Part shown: in pieces, positions 1-5,470 of the stretch
Numbering within the stretch: position 1 is the first letter of the stretch
How the letters are laid out: every line of letters begins with the position of its first letter
Origin: Bacilli bacterium
GTDB taxonomy: Bacteria; Bacillota_I; Bacilli_A; RFN20; UBA1709
Direction: 5' to 3'
NCBI GenBank assembly: GCA_028694305.1
Contig: JAQUTO010000061.1
Span: forward strand, 1-5,513
Length of the DNA: 5,513 nucleotides
Made by a program: the position numbers and the translations under genes
The notes under the pieces: generated by a model
Database searches by the model: none
What the model was told of the DNA's origin: nothing
Seen by the model: the letters and a program-made list of their open reading frames with translations, nothing else

Positions 1-1024
1 AGAAGTAGCTAAATTACAAGAGGATTTAGCTTCTTTAAATATAAAAAGTGTAATTGATGGTGAGATAGTAGGCGAACCAACTGACATCATGATTATGAGC
101 GGCGTTAATTTATATACGATTGAACACTGTGATTTCTTGATTGGCTTTGGGGGTGGAAGTCCACTTGATTCGATGAAGGCCATTGGAGCAGTTATTGTTA
201 GTGGTGGAGACATTGATGATTATTACGGTAGAGAGTTTACTAAGAAGTTACCACCAATGGTCGCTATTCCTACTACTGCCGGAACGGGCAGTGAAGCCAC
301 TAAGTTTACGATTATTTCTAATACCAAAGATAATATTAAGATGTTATTAAAGGGTGATACTTTATTACCTGATTTAGTTTTAATTGATCCGACCTTCTCT
401 ATTACTACACCGAAGAATGTAACTTCTTCGACTGGGATTGATGCCTTCTGTCATGCAATGGAATCATTTACTTCTAGAAAAAGACAACCAATTGCTTCAA
501 CCTTAGCTTTAAGTGCAGTCAAAAGAATTTATCAAAACCTTTTAGTGGCATATAAAGATGGGCAGAATATTGCCGCTAGAAATGAAATGGCAATCGCAGC
601 TTTAGAAGCGGGGATGTCATTTACTAATTCTTCAGTTACTTTAATTCATGGTATGTCCCGTCCGATTGGAGTTTTGTATCATGTCCCTCATGGCTTATCG
701 AATGCAATGTTATTACCAACTTGTTTAGACTTCTTATTAGATGGTGACCATCCTGGCTTTGCTACGCTAGGGAAGTCGATCGGAGTAGCAACTAATCAAG
801 AAGATGATAAAAGTGCTGCCATGGCCTTTAAACATGCCGTTACTAAGCTTTGCATTGACTTAGAGATTCCAACCTTAAAAGAATATGGAGTTAATGAAAC
901 TTCATTTATGGCTAATTTAGATAAGATGGCTCAAGATGCCTTAGATAGTGGTAGTCCTGCTAATTCAATGAGGGAAGTAAATAAAGAAGATATCATTAAA
1001 ATCTATAAATCATTATGGAAATAA
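1..1024 (+). CDS. Iron-containing alcohol dehydrogenase, 5'-truncated by window edge
   Basis: Group III (Fe-dependent) alcohol dehydrogenase, a cytosolic NAD(P)H-linked enzyme interconverting an alcohol and an aldehyde or ketone. The reading frame is open from base 2 with no stop upstream of the ATG at 89. That ATG is therefore internal, and 340 residues are visible. By alignment to FucO (about 383 aa), roughly 45-50 N-terminal residues are missing. Numbering from the first visible codon, the nucleotide-binding motif GGGSPLDSMK is at 50-59 and TTAGTGSE at about 91-98. The four family metal ligands are present as D147 and H151 (in GIDAFCH), H216 (in HGMS) and H230 (in HVPHG). The 14-residue gap between the last two histidines matches FucO. 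The family is certain, but the substrate (butanol, propanediol, lactaldehyde or other) cannot be told. The N-terminal residue that discriminates NAD from NADP lies outside the window. Codon use resembles the neighbouring genes. Confidence 0.95.
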   Translation, partial: EVAKLQEDLASLNIKSVIDGEIVGEPTDIMIMSGVNLYTIEHCDFLIGFGGGSPLDSMKAIGAVIVSGGDIDDYYGREFTKKLPPMVAIPTTAGTGSEATKFTIISNTKDNIKMLLKGDTLLPDLVLIDPTFSITTPKNVTSSTGIDAFCHAMESFTSRKRQPIASTLALSAVKRIYQNLLVAYKDGQNIAARNEMAIAALEAGMSFTNSSVTLIHGMSRPIGVLYHVPHGLSNAMLLPTCLDFLLDGDHPGFATLGKSIGVATNQEDDKSAAMAFKHAVTKLCIDLEIPTLKEYGVNETSFMANLDKMAQDALDSGSPANSMREVNKEDIIKIYKSLWK

Positions 1025-1055
1025 AAGGAAGACATCAAACGATTTCTTCCTTTTT
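1023..1055 (+). terminator. Rho-independent terminator of the alcohol dehydrogenase gene
   Basis: Arms AAAAGGAAGA (1023-1032) and TCTTCCTTTT (1045-1054) can form a perfect 10-bp stem around a 12-nt loop. A T run at 1051-1055 forms the end of the stem and the U tract. The hairpin starts inside the stop codon of the dehydrogenase gene. The stem is A/U-rich at its base with a GGAAGA core, so it is plausible but of moderate strength. Confidence 0.75.
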
Positions 1056-1080
1056 ATTACTCTTTCATATTAAGCATCAC

Positions 1081-1195
1081 TGAACACTTTTCAATTTTGT
1101 GAATTATTGTTCACTACTACTGAACACTTTTTCAATTTGCGAATTATTGTTCACTACTACTGAACACTTTTTCATTTTTTGAATTATTGTTCAGT
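1081..1195. repeat. Three tandem 40-bp repeats, each an interrupted palindrome
   Basis: Units start at 1081, 1121 and 1161 with an exact 40-bp period. Each begins TGAACACTTTT and carries GAATTATTGTTCA about 20 bp later. Units 1 and 2 end in CTACTAC, while unit 3 diverges after GTTCA into GTACAAA. Within each unit, TGAACA pairs with TGTTCA across 21 nt. An inner TTC(A)/(T)GAA dyad sits at or within half a base of the same centre (about 1097, 1137 and 1177). In unit 3 the outer arms extend to TACTGAACA/TGTTCAGTA. The array lies between the terminators of two convergent genes. It could be a tandem protein-binding site, a structured-DNA repeat or an inactive repeat family, and the sequence does not decide between these. 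Confidence 0.9.
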
Positions 1196-1197
1196 AC

Positions 1198-1227
1198 AAA
1201 AAATGCATCAATTCATTTTTGATGCAT
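1198..1227 (-). terminator. Rho-independent terminator of the minus-strand operon
   Basis: Read on the minus strand, ATGCATCAA (1227-1219) and TTGATGCAT (1211-1203) form a 9-bp stem with a 7-nt loop. A run of six T (complement of the A run 1198-1203) follows directly. The position about 60 nt past the stop of the GNAT-DUF3795 gene fits the end of that operon. The upstream arm can also pair with a third copy of the sequence at 1260-1274, which would compete with this hairpin. Confidence 0.7.
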
Positions 1228-1274
1228 AAAATATAGTGTTTTATATGTAGGAAAAGGTCTTTTATGCATCAAAA
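1217..1274. repeat. 15-bp perfect inverted repeat overlapping the terminator
   Basis: TTTTGATGCATAAAA (1217-1231) is the exact reverse complement of TTTTATGCATCAAAA (1260-1274), separated by 28 nt. The left copy shares its core with the terminator stem at 1198-1227, so the two hairpins are mutually exclusive. A short direct repeat, ATATGTAG, also occurs at 1243-1250 and 1274-1281. No gene is present here. The structure could be a second terminator-like hairpin, an antiterminator, or the trace of a small inverted-repeat element. Confidence 0.8.
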
Positions 1275-1287
1275 TATGTAGCAAAGC

Positions 1288-2151
1288 CTAGTTTTTCTTA
1301 TCCGCACTCAAGTTTTTGATTTGTAGTTGTAACAAAGCGTCATTTTCTTCTTTCGACTTATTCGGATCCCCACTCTTAAAGTAATGACATGGGAATTTAG
1401 CGCATTTCCCACAATGTTCTAAACCATTCTTATTAACAGCACAATCATAGAAAGGGCAGACAGCTTGATTGGTATATTTAGTCCAGAAAACTTTACCTTC
1501 AATGGTTGTACAACCGCGACAGGTGGCTAAGTATTTCTCACATTCATTACAAACGGCACCACAAGGAGCGGGTTCTCTAAATAAAAGAGGTTCATAAATC
1601 TCATGATATTTAATAATGGCTTGGACTGGTTTAATCGAATAATAGTACATAGTTTCTATCCCTTGGATATTATGGGCGATTTTAACTCTTTCTCCACCTA
1701 AAGCTTCCATCGTTTTATAACTACCTGGATTCTTACTATCGCAATCTAGACCGACTTCTTTCATCCCTCGTTCTAGACAAACCTTGAGGGCACAATATAG
1801 CCCTATTTTGTTATAGCCTTTTCTTCTTTCACTAGGGCGGACACAGTAGCCGATATGTTGGCCATAATTCTTTAAGTTCTCATTTAAGACCAAGCGGATA
1901 TTATAAATACCGACTAGTTTATTATCACTTAAACGCACTAAAAAGCGAGTTTCTGCTGGAACTCTTACTTCAGTAGGTAAGGAGTGTAAAGAGTTTTGAA
2001 TGGAAAGTAACCAAACATCATAATGGTCGATTTGTTTATGTAATCCAGCATCGCCATCAAATTCAGAATTGGCTGCTTTCATTTCATAGACAAAGCTTCG
2101 TGCTTCTTGTTCATATTCCTTGGTTGGGCGGATGAATTTAAATTGTTCCAT
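1288..2151 (-). CDS. GNAT acetyltransferase fused to a C-terminal DUF3795-like cysteine-rich domain
   Basis: Two-domain protein of 287 aa, predicted cytosolic. Residues 1 to about 175 look like a COG3981-type GNAT N-acetyltransferase. They include a VGIYNIR-like strand at 80-86, GQHIGYCVRPSERRKGYNK at 97-115 as the acetyl-CoA pyrophosphate-binding region, and the downstream N-x-x-S...GG pattern at 141-153. Residues about 190-260 carry ten cysteines (197, 201, 204, 211, 214, 232, 237, 247, 250, 255) in a C-x3-C-x2-C-x6-C-x2-C ... C-x2-C-x4-C arrangement. This resembles the DUF3795 family, presumed metal-binding and of unknown role. The join is in one uninterrupted frame, so it is a fusion rather than two overlapping genes. 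The start is supported by AAAGGAG at 2158-2164, with a 6-nt gap to the ATG. It is the second gene of an operon, 2 nt after the nitroreductase stop, so translation is probably coupled. The acetyl acceptor is unknown. The GNAT call is strong; the DUF3795 call rests on cysteine pattern memory. Confidence 0.88.
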   Translation of the reverse strand: MEQFKFIRPTKEYEQEARSFVYEMKAANSEFDGDAGLHKQIDHYDVWLLSIQNSLHSLPTEVRVPAETRFLVRLSDNKLVGIYNIRLVLNENLKNYGQHIGYCVRPSERRKGYNKIGLYCALKVCLERGMKEVGLDCDSKNPGSYKTMEALGGERVKIAHNIQGIETMYYYSIKPVQAIIKYHEIYEPLLFREPAPCGAVCNECEKYLATCRGCTTIEGKVFWTKYTNQAVCPFYDCAVNKNGLEHCGKCAKFPCHYFKSGDPNKSKEENDALLQLQIKNLSADKKN

Positions 2152-2153
2152 AC

Positions 2154-2867
2154 TTAACTCCTTTTATATTGAGCGATAGTAACTAGATGTTCTTTTTTAT
2201 TAGTTTCAGGGTAAATAGTTCTTGTCCATTTATCTTTCATTGAGATTTCTAAACAACAAAGGAAGATGCCCATATCTATTTTATTAAAGTAAGTGAGTAG
2301 TTTTGAGACACTCGACATGAGTGAGATATAACGAGAGACATTGATGGTATCTGCATCGGCTTTAATTCTCCAAGGTTGGGAATTATGGGCACTAGGGGAG
2401 AGTTTACAAGTTGCAAACAACTCTTGATGTTCACCTTCCCAAAATGAGGTGTCCCGATTAGGAGTAGCACGAATGTAATCTTGTTCTTCACATTTCATTA
2501 AAGTCATTTTAATCACATATTCTAAGCCATTAGGTAGGACTTCTTCTTTAATGCCACCCCAGCCATACCAACAGACGCCAATATTATGAGCACAAAGAAT
2601 TAAATCAAGTTGCTCAAACATGTAACCGACATTGAGTAAATAGTTTTCTTTCTTTTCACTATAGATGGCTAAGACATATTCTCCAAAGTTACAATCAGTT
2701 TCTTCTCTTTTTAGGATTCTATAATCAACCTTAATATCTTTAAATAAAGGTTCAAGCTGACTAATTGTCTTTTTAATGAAGGCTAAATCAGCCTGAGTGA
2801 GCGGTAAGTTAGATTCAGTTTTACGGATTGATCTTCTTTTCGTCAAGGCACTTAATAATTCTTGCAT
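2154..2867 (-). CDS. Putative nitroreductase, TM1586-type (FMN-dependent oxidoreductase family)
   Basis: Protein of 237 aa resembling the TM1586-type putative nitroreductases (Pfam TM1586_NiRdase), flavoproteins whose physiological substrate is not established. Visible motifs are RRSIR at 11-15, a helix and strand ending in GVCWYGWGG at 97-105, SPSAHNSQPW at 157-166 and DMGIFLCCLE at 198-207. In classical nitroreductases the PSxxNxQPW motif follows RRSxR by a few dozen residues. Here it lies about 145 residues later, as expected for this divergent two-half family. The ATG at 2867 is chosen because CGGAG (2880-2876) lies 8 nt upstream and a promoter lies just before it. The in-frame ATG at 2960 would add 31 residues encoded by the promoter region and by the start of the divergent gene. 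It is the first gene of the minus operon and runs directly into the GNAT-DUF3795 gene, whose ribosome site overlaps its last codons. Confidence 0.85.
   Translation of the reverse strand: MQELLSALTKRRSIRKTESNLPLTQADLAFIKKTISQLEPLFKDIKVDYRILKREETDCNFGEYVLAIYSEKKENYLLNVGYMFEQLDLILCAHNIGVCWYGWGGIKEEVLPNGLEYVIKMTLMKCEEQDYIRATPNRDTSFWEGEHQELFATCKLSPSAHNSQPWRIKADADTINVSRYISLMSSVSKLLTYFNKIDMGIFLCCLEISMKDKWTRTIYPETNKKEHLVTIAQYKRS
2158..2164 (-). promoter_or_regulatory. Ribosome binding site of the GNAT-DUF3795 gene, inside the upstream gene
   Basis: AAAGGAG on the minus strand lies within the final codons of the nitroreductase gene, 6 nt before the ATG at 2151. The nitroreductase TAA is only 2 nt from that ATG, so ribosomes ending on the first gene stand on the start site of the second. 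Confidence 0.8.
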
Positions 2868-2875
2868 AATATCAT

Positions 2876-2880
2876 CTCCG
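2876..2880 (-). promoter_or_regulatory. Ribosome binding site deciding the nitroreductase start
   Basis: CGGAG on the minus strand, 8 nt upstream of the ATG at 2867, supports this start over the in-frame ATG at 2960. The later start has no comparable site within translation-initiation distance. Confidence 0.7.
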
Positions 2881-2885
2881 TAATA

Positions 2886-2914
2886 ATCGTAGCAAAAAAA
2901 GTAAAAAAAGACAA
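2886..2914 (-). promoter_or_regulatory. Sigma-A-type promoter of the nitroreductase operon
   Basis: On the minus strand, a -35 TTGTCT (2914-2909), a 17-nt spacer made mostly of T runs, and an extended -10 TGC-TACGAT (hexamer 2891-2886) can be read. The predicted start of transcription falls near 2879, at the ribosome site, giving a very short leader. The hexamers match the consensus imperfectly (four of six each), but the spacing and the TG extension are right. Confidence 0.55.
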
Positions 2915-2924
2915 TAAAATAAGG

Positions 2925-2930
2925 TATAAT
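2925..2930 (+). promoter_or_regulatory. -10 box of the divergent acetyltransferase operon
   Basis: A perfect TATAAT lies 17 nt before the ATG at 2948. No good -35 hexamer lies 16-18 nt upstream, where the sequence is an A run. The promoter may depend on an activator or on A-tract contacts. The predicted transcript start near 2937 again falls at the ribosome site. Confidence 0.6.
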
Positions 2931-2937
2931 GGTAGCG

Positions 2938-2943
2938 AGGTGA
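2938..2943 (+). promoter_or_regulatory. Ribosome binding site of the RimJ/RimL-like GNAT gene
   Basis: AGGTGA lies 4 nt before the ATG at 2948. The same AGGTG core precedes the aminopeptidase gene, suggesting a preferred form in this genome. Confidence 0.7.
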
Positions 2944-2947
2944 GAGT

Positions 2948-3505
2948 ATGCTAAAACCAATCATTACTGAGAGATTAATCATTCGTGAAATGACTGCGGG
3001 AGATCGACTAGCGTTATTTAATAATATCTATCATGATCACCGGGTCTTAGAGACTTTTATGGGTGAATATAAAGAAGACTTAAGCGAGGTCAATATCCAA
3101 CCATTTTTAGACCGCTTAGCCAAAGGCCAATATTTATATGCTGTGACTTTAAAAAGTGATGGAACTTGTATTGGTTTTATCTTTGAACAAAAAAGAAGTG
3201 AAGACCACACTGAAATCGAAATGGGTTATGCCTATGGTTCCGCTTATTGGGGTAAGGGTTATGCCACTGAAGCTTTTAAGCCTTTAATTAATCAACTTTT
3301 ATATGAAGATGGCTTTAAGACTGTAACAGCTGGTTTCTTTATGCAAAACACTGCTTCTAAGAATGTGATGGAGAAGTCAGGAATGAAATACGATTATATT
3401 GATTGGAAGTCAGTTCCATATCATTATAAAAAGCAAGATGTCGTCTATTACAGAATCGATAAACCAGGCGAGAAAGCGCCACACAAGCACCGGGTTCATG
3501 TCTAA
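2948..3505 (+). CDS. GNAT family N-acetyltransferase, RimJ/RimL-like (Acetyltransf_3)
   Basis: Protein of 185 aa of the Acetyltransf_3 group, which transfers acetyl from acetyl-CoA to a protein N-terminus or a small amine in the cytosol. The N-terminus has the family start ITERLIIREMT (6-16). The core strand GTCIGFIFE is at 72-80. The acetyl-CoA P-loop region WGKGYATEA (101-109) follows the EMGYAYGSAYWGKG lead-in. The later N-x-x-S-x-x-V-M-E-K-S-G-M helix (134-146) is typical of RimJ/RimL proteins. Length is normal, and the last residues are basic and histidine-rich (KAPHKHRVHV). Its own promoter and ribosome site lie directly upstream. The 3' end overlaps the next gene by 8 nt, so the two are probably co-expressed. 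The substrate cannot be assigned, and true RimJ/RimL function is not implied. Confidence 0.92.
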   Translation: MLKPIITERLIIREMTAGDRLALFNNIYHDHRVLETFMGEYKEDLSEVNIQPFLDRLAKGQYLYAVTLKSDGTCIGFIFEQKRSEDHTEIEMGYAYGSAYWGKGYATEAFKPLINQLLYEDGFKTVTAGFFMQNTASKNVMEKSGMKYDYIDWKSVPYHYKKQDVVYYRIDKPGEKAPHKHRVHV

Positions 3506-4109
3506 TTACATAACTAATCACTATCAATTCTCTTATCCAAGTAGTTATGAAGATAAGATTATAGAATTAGCTAGTGAGAAGGAAGAACTGTTAGAAGTAG
3601 TTGAGAACTACTTAGGTTTAGTTTGTGATTTTAAGATTGATTATGAGTTAGTAGAAGAAGGAGAATACTTAATTGATTTTGATCATAAGAAATTAGTCTA
3701 TCCTTTAGAATATCTTAGTGAATTAGAACATTATGATGACTTAATGCTCGTTGTGACCTCACTTTTAGGTAAAGAAGTGAACTTCTTTATCTTATTAGGA
3801 TTTGTGGATTACTTAAGTCATTTACTAGAAGAGAAAGATTATTATGAGACCATTAATAAATATTTAATTAATGGCGAGTATTTAGAAATAACTAGTTTAA
3901 TTAAGCTCAAAAAATATCGAGAGGAAGATGTTCCTCTTGTGATTAATGAAGCGGGAGCTTTTGTTAATTACTTAATCTATTACTATGGTTATCCTAGTTT
4001 TCTTAGATATTACCAAGGGGAAGCCTTTAAACATGTTTATGGTGTGGACTTAAAAACTATGGAAAAACGCTTTGTCTTTAAATATATGGGTAATGAGTTA
4101 GAGTTTTAG
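3498..4109 (+). CDS. Uncharacterised 203-aa protein, possible degenerate gluzincin (Peptidase_MA-like)
   Basis: I do not recognise this as a named family. The chosen ATG (3498) overlaps the acetyltransferase stop in an ATGTCTAA junction, an 8-nt overlap typical of coupled translation. The ribosome site is poor (GGG at 3492-3494). Upstream in-frame ATGs lie inside the acetyltransferase and would add residues encoded by a shadow frame. The protein is acidic and rich in Y, L and E, with no signal peptide or clear membrane segment. The C-terminal stretch EAGAFVNYLIYYYG (151-164), followed by F-L-x-x-Y and a YG-x-x-L-x-x-M-E segment, resembles the end of gluzincin peptidase domains. Aligning back from LLG (89-91) puts YDDLM (79-83) where HExxH would be. 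It also puts LGFVDYL (100-106) where the EGLAxYL third-ligand motif would be. If that alignment is right, all zinc ligands are lost and the protein is a non-catalytic scaffold. The gene is well supported; the fold is a tentative inference. Confidence 0.85.
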   Translation: MSNYITNHYQFSYPSSYEDKIIELASEKEELLEVVENYLGLVCDFKIDYELVEEGEYLIDFDHKKLVYPLEYLSELEHYDDLMLVVTSLLGKEVNFFILLGFVDYLSHLLEEKDYYETINKYLINGEYLEITSLIKLKKYREEDVPLVINEAGAFVNYLIYYYGYPSFLRYYQGEAFKHVYGVDLKTMEKRFVFKYMGNELEF

Positions 4110-4118
4110 TTACTGGTG

Positions 4119-4127
4119 TGCTATAAT
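4119..4127 (+). promoter_or_regulatory. Extended -10 promoter of the aminopeptidase gene
   Basis: TGC-TATAAT (hexamer 4122-4127) is a perfect extended -10 element 24 nt before the ATG at 4152. The -35 region is weak (TTAGAG at 4098-4103, 18-nt spacer), as is common with extended -10 promoters. It lies just after the stop codon of the preceding gene, with no terminator between them. Read-through from the upstream operon is therefore possible in addition. Confidence 0.65.
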
Positions 4128-4140
4128 TGCTACATAAAAT

Positions 4141-4147
4141 GAGGTGG
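4141..4147 (+). promoter_or_regulatory. Ribosome binding site of the aminopeptidase gene
   Basis: GAGGTGG lies 4 nt before the ATG at 4152 and supports that start. The protein then begins at the usual N-terminus of the aminopeptidase P N-domain. Confidence 0.75.
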
Positions 4148-4151
4148 AATT

Positions 4152-5414
4152 ATGTTAAATGCTAAAGAAATAATCGAACACAATAAGAATTTAGGAAAGT
4201 TAATGGAAGATAATTCAATGCTAGTTGTCTTTGCTGGTCAAATGGCCCGGAAGTCAGCTGATGAAGATTTTCCTTTTACTCCTAATCGGAATTTTTATTA
4301 TCTAACTAATATCGCTGAAAATAACGATATTGCTTTATTAGTTAAGTTACATGGTAGAGTTAATCAATTTATCTTTATTAATCGCTACGATCCCGTCTAT
4401 GCTAAATGGAATGGTGCTAATTTAGATGCTTTACAAGTTAGTAAATTATCTGGTTGCACCAATGTCTTATTTTTAGATGAATTTGAAGCTAATTTCCAAA
4501 TGTTTATTATGAGGGGTGGCGTTAAACAAGTCTATCTAGATTTAGAAAGACAAAAGTTTGATGAAGCTTGGACTCCAGCCGAATGTTTTGCGAGCAAGAT
4601 TAAAGAGAAGTATCCTGCTTTAAAGATTAGTGATGCTTATCCTTTAATTGCCAGTTTAAGGATGGTCAAATCACCAGCTGAGATTATTGAAATGAAGAAG
4701 GCCATTAACATCACTGATAAAGCCATTCAAGAATTAATGAAACAAGCCCCAAAGTCCATCGGTAAGACTGAGAATTATCTCGAAGCTTACTTTGATTGTG
4801 TCTTAAAACAAGAAGGAGCCAGTGATTTTGCTTTTGAAACTATCGCAGCAAGTGGCATTAATGCTTGTACCGTTCATTACCGCGAGAATAATGGACCTCT
4901 AGTTAATGGTAACTTAGTCATGTTTGATTGTGGAGCAGAATATGATTACTATAAATCTGATATTACTCGGACTTTCCCATTAAATGGTAAATTCACTAAA
5001 CGCCAACTAGAAATATATAACATTGTCTTAAAGGCCCAAGATGTGGTGGCTAAACATGCCAAACCTGGCATTACAACCATGGAACTCAATGAATATGTAA
5101 AAGAGTTCTTAGCCAAGGAATGCATTAAATTAGGTTTAATTAAAGATGCTTCTGAACTAAGTAAGTATTATATGCATGGCTGTTCTCACCATTTAGGACT
5201 TGATACTCATGATGCTTGTGTACTAGGAGCCAAGTTAAGTGAAGGTTGTGTTATTTCTAATGAACCAGGCCTTTACCTAGAAGAAGAAGGTATTGGGATT
5301 AGAATTGAAGATGACTTATTAATTACTAAGACTGGCTGTGAATACTTATCAAAACAAATCATTAAAAAGCCAGAAGACATTGAAGCCTTTATGAAGAAGA
5401 ACGCTTATAAATAA
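4152..5414 (+). CDS. Xaa-Pro aminopeptidase (aminopeptidase P, peptidase family M24B)
   Basis: Cytosolic metallopeptidase of 420 aa that removes the N-terminal residue from peptides whose second residue is proline, helping to recycle proline peptides. Residues 1 to about 135 form the aminopeptidase P N-terminal domain (FTPNRNFYYLTNI at 42-54). The pita-bread catalytic domain covers about 175-405. All five expected metal ligands can be read by comparison with E. coli PepP: D259 (FDCG), D270 (KSDITRT), H346 (HGCSH), E371 (NEPGLY) and E386 (RIEDD). The conserved active-site residues H242, H353 and R384 are also present, so the enzyme should be active with two divalent metals, usually Mn. Length is close to that of PepP (about 440 aa). 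It has its own promoter and a strong terminator, so it is probably a single-gene unit. The gene symbol is left blank because M24B paralogues (PepP or PepQ-like) are not always separable, although the N-domain and HGxSHxLGLDxHD motif favour PepP type. Confidence 0.95.
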   Translation: MLNAKEIIEHNKNLGKLMEDNSMLVVFAGQMARKSADEDFPFTPNRNFYYLTNIAENNDIALLVKLHGRVNQFIFINRYDPVYAKWNGANLDALQVSKLSGCTNVLFLDEFEANFQMFIMRGGVKQVYLDLERQKFDEAWTPAECFASKIKEKYPALKISDAYPLIASLRMVKSPAEIIEMKKAINITDKAIQELMKQAPKSIGKTENYLEAYFDCVLKQEGASDFAFETIAASGINACTVHYRENNGPLVNGNLVMFDCGAEYDYYKSDITRTFPLNGKFTKRQLEIYNIVLKAQDVVAKHAKPGITTMELNEYVKEFLAKECIKLGLIKDASELSKYYMHGCSHHLGLDTHDACVLGAKLSEGCVISNEPGLYLEEEGIGIRIEDDLLITKTGCEYLSKQIIKKPEDIEAFMKKNAYK

Positions 5415-5419
5415 AAACT

Positions 5420-5449
5420 AAATCCCCAAATGGGGATTTTCTTTTGTTT
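5420..5449 (+). terminator. Rho-independent terminator of the aminopeptidase gene
   Basis: AAATCCCC (5420-5427) and GGGGATTT (5432-5439) form an 8-bp stem with a tight AAAT loop, followed by TTTTCTTTTGTTT. It begins 5 nt after the stop codon and is the strongest terminator in the window. Confidence 0.92.
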
Positions 5450-5470
5450 AAATAACATATCAAATAATTC

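Noticed and set aside
89..91. ATG at 89 as the true start of the alcohol dehydrogenase
   Set aside because: The frame is open to the window edge, the upstream codons encode plausible family sequence, and the N-terminal part of the Rossmann-like domain would otherwise be missing.
1081..1195. CRISPR array
   Set aside because: The 40-bp units repeat nearly end to end with no unique spacers of 25-40 bp, and no cas gene is present.
2276..2491. 71-codon open frame on the minus strand
   Set aside because: It lies wholly inside the nitroreductase gene in another frame, with no recognisable motif and no ribosome site.
2868..2960. N-terminal extension of the nitroreductase frame starting at 2960, with a hydrophobic IIPYFIVFFYFF stretch resembling a membrane anchor
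   Set aside because: The extension is encoded by the A/T-rich divergent promoter and the start of the opposite gene. A proper ribosome site precedes the ATG at 2867, and a good promoter lies inside the supposed extension.
3399..3497. Earlier in-frame starts for the 203-aa protein
   Set aside because: The added residues are an out-of-frame reading of the acetyltransferase C-terminus. The ATG at 3498 gives the standard short overlap with the acetyltransferase stop.
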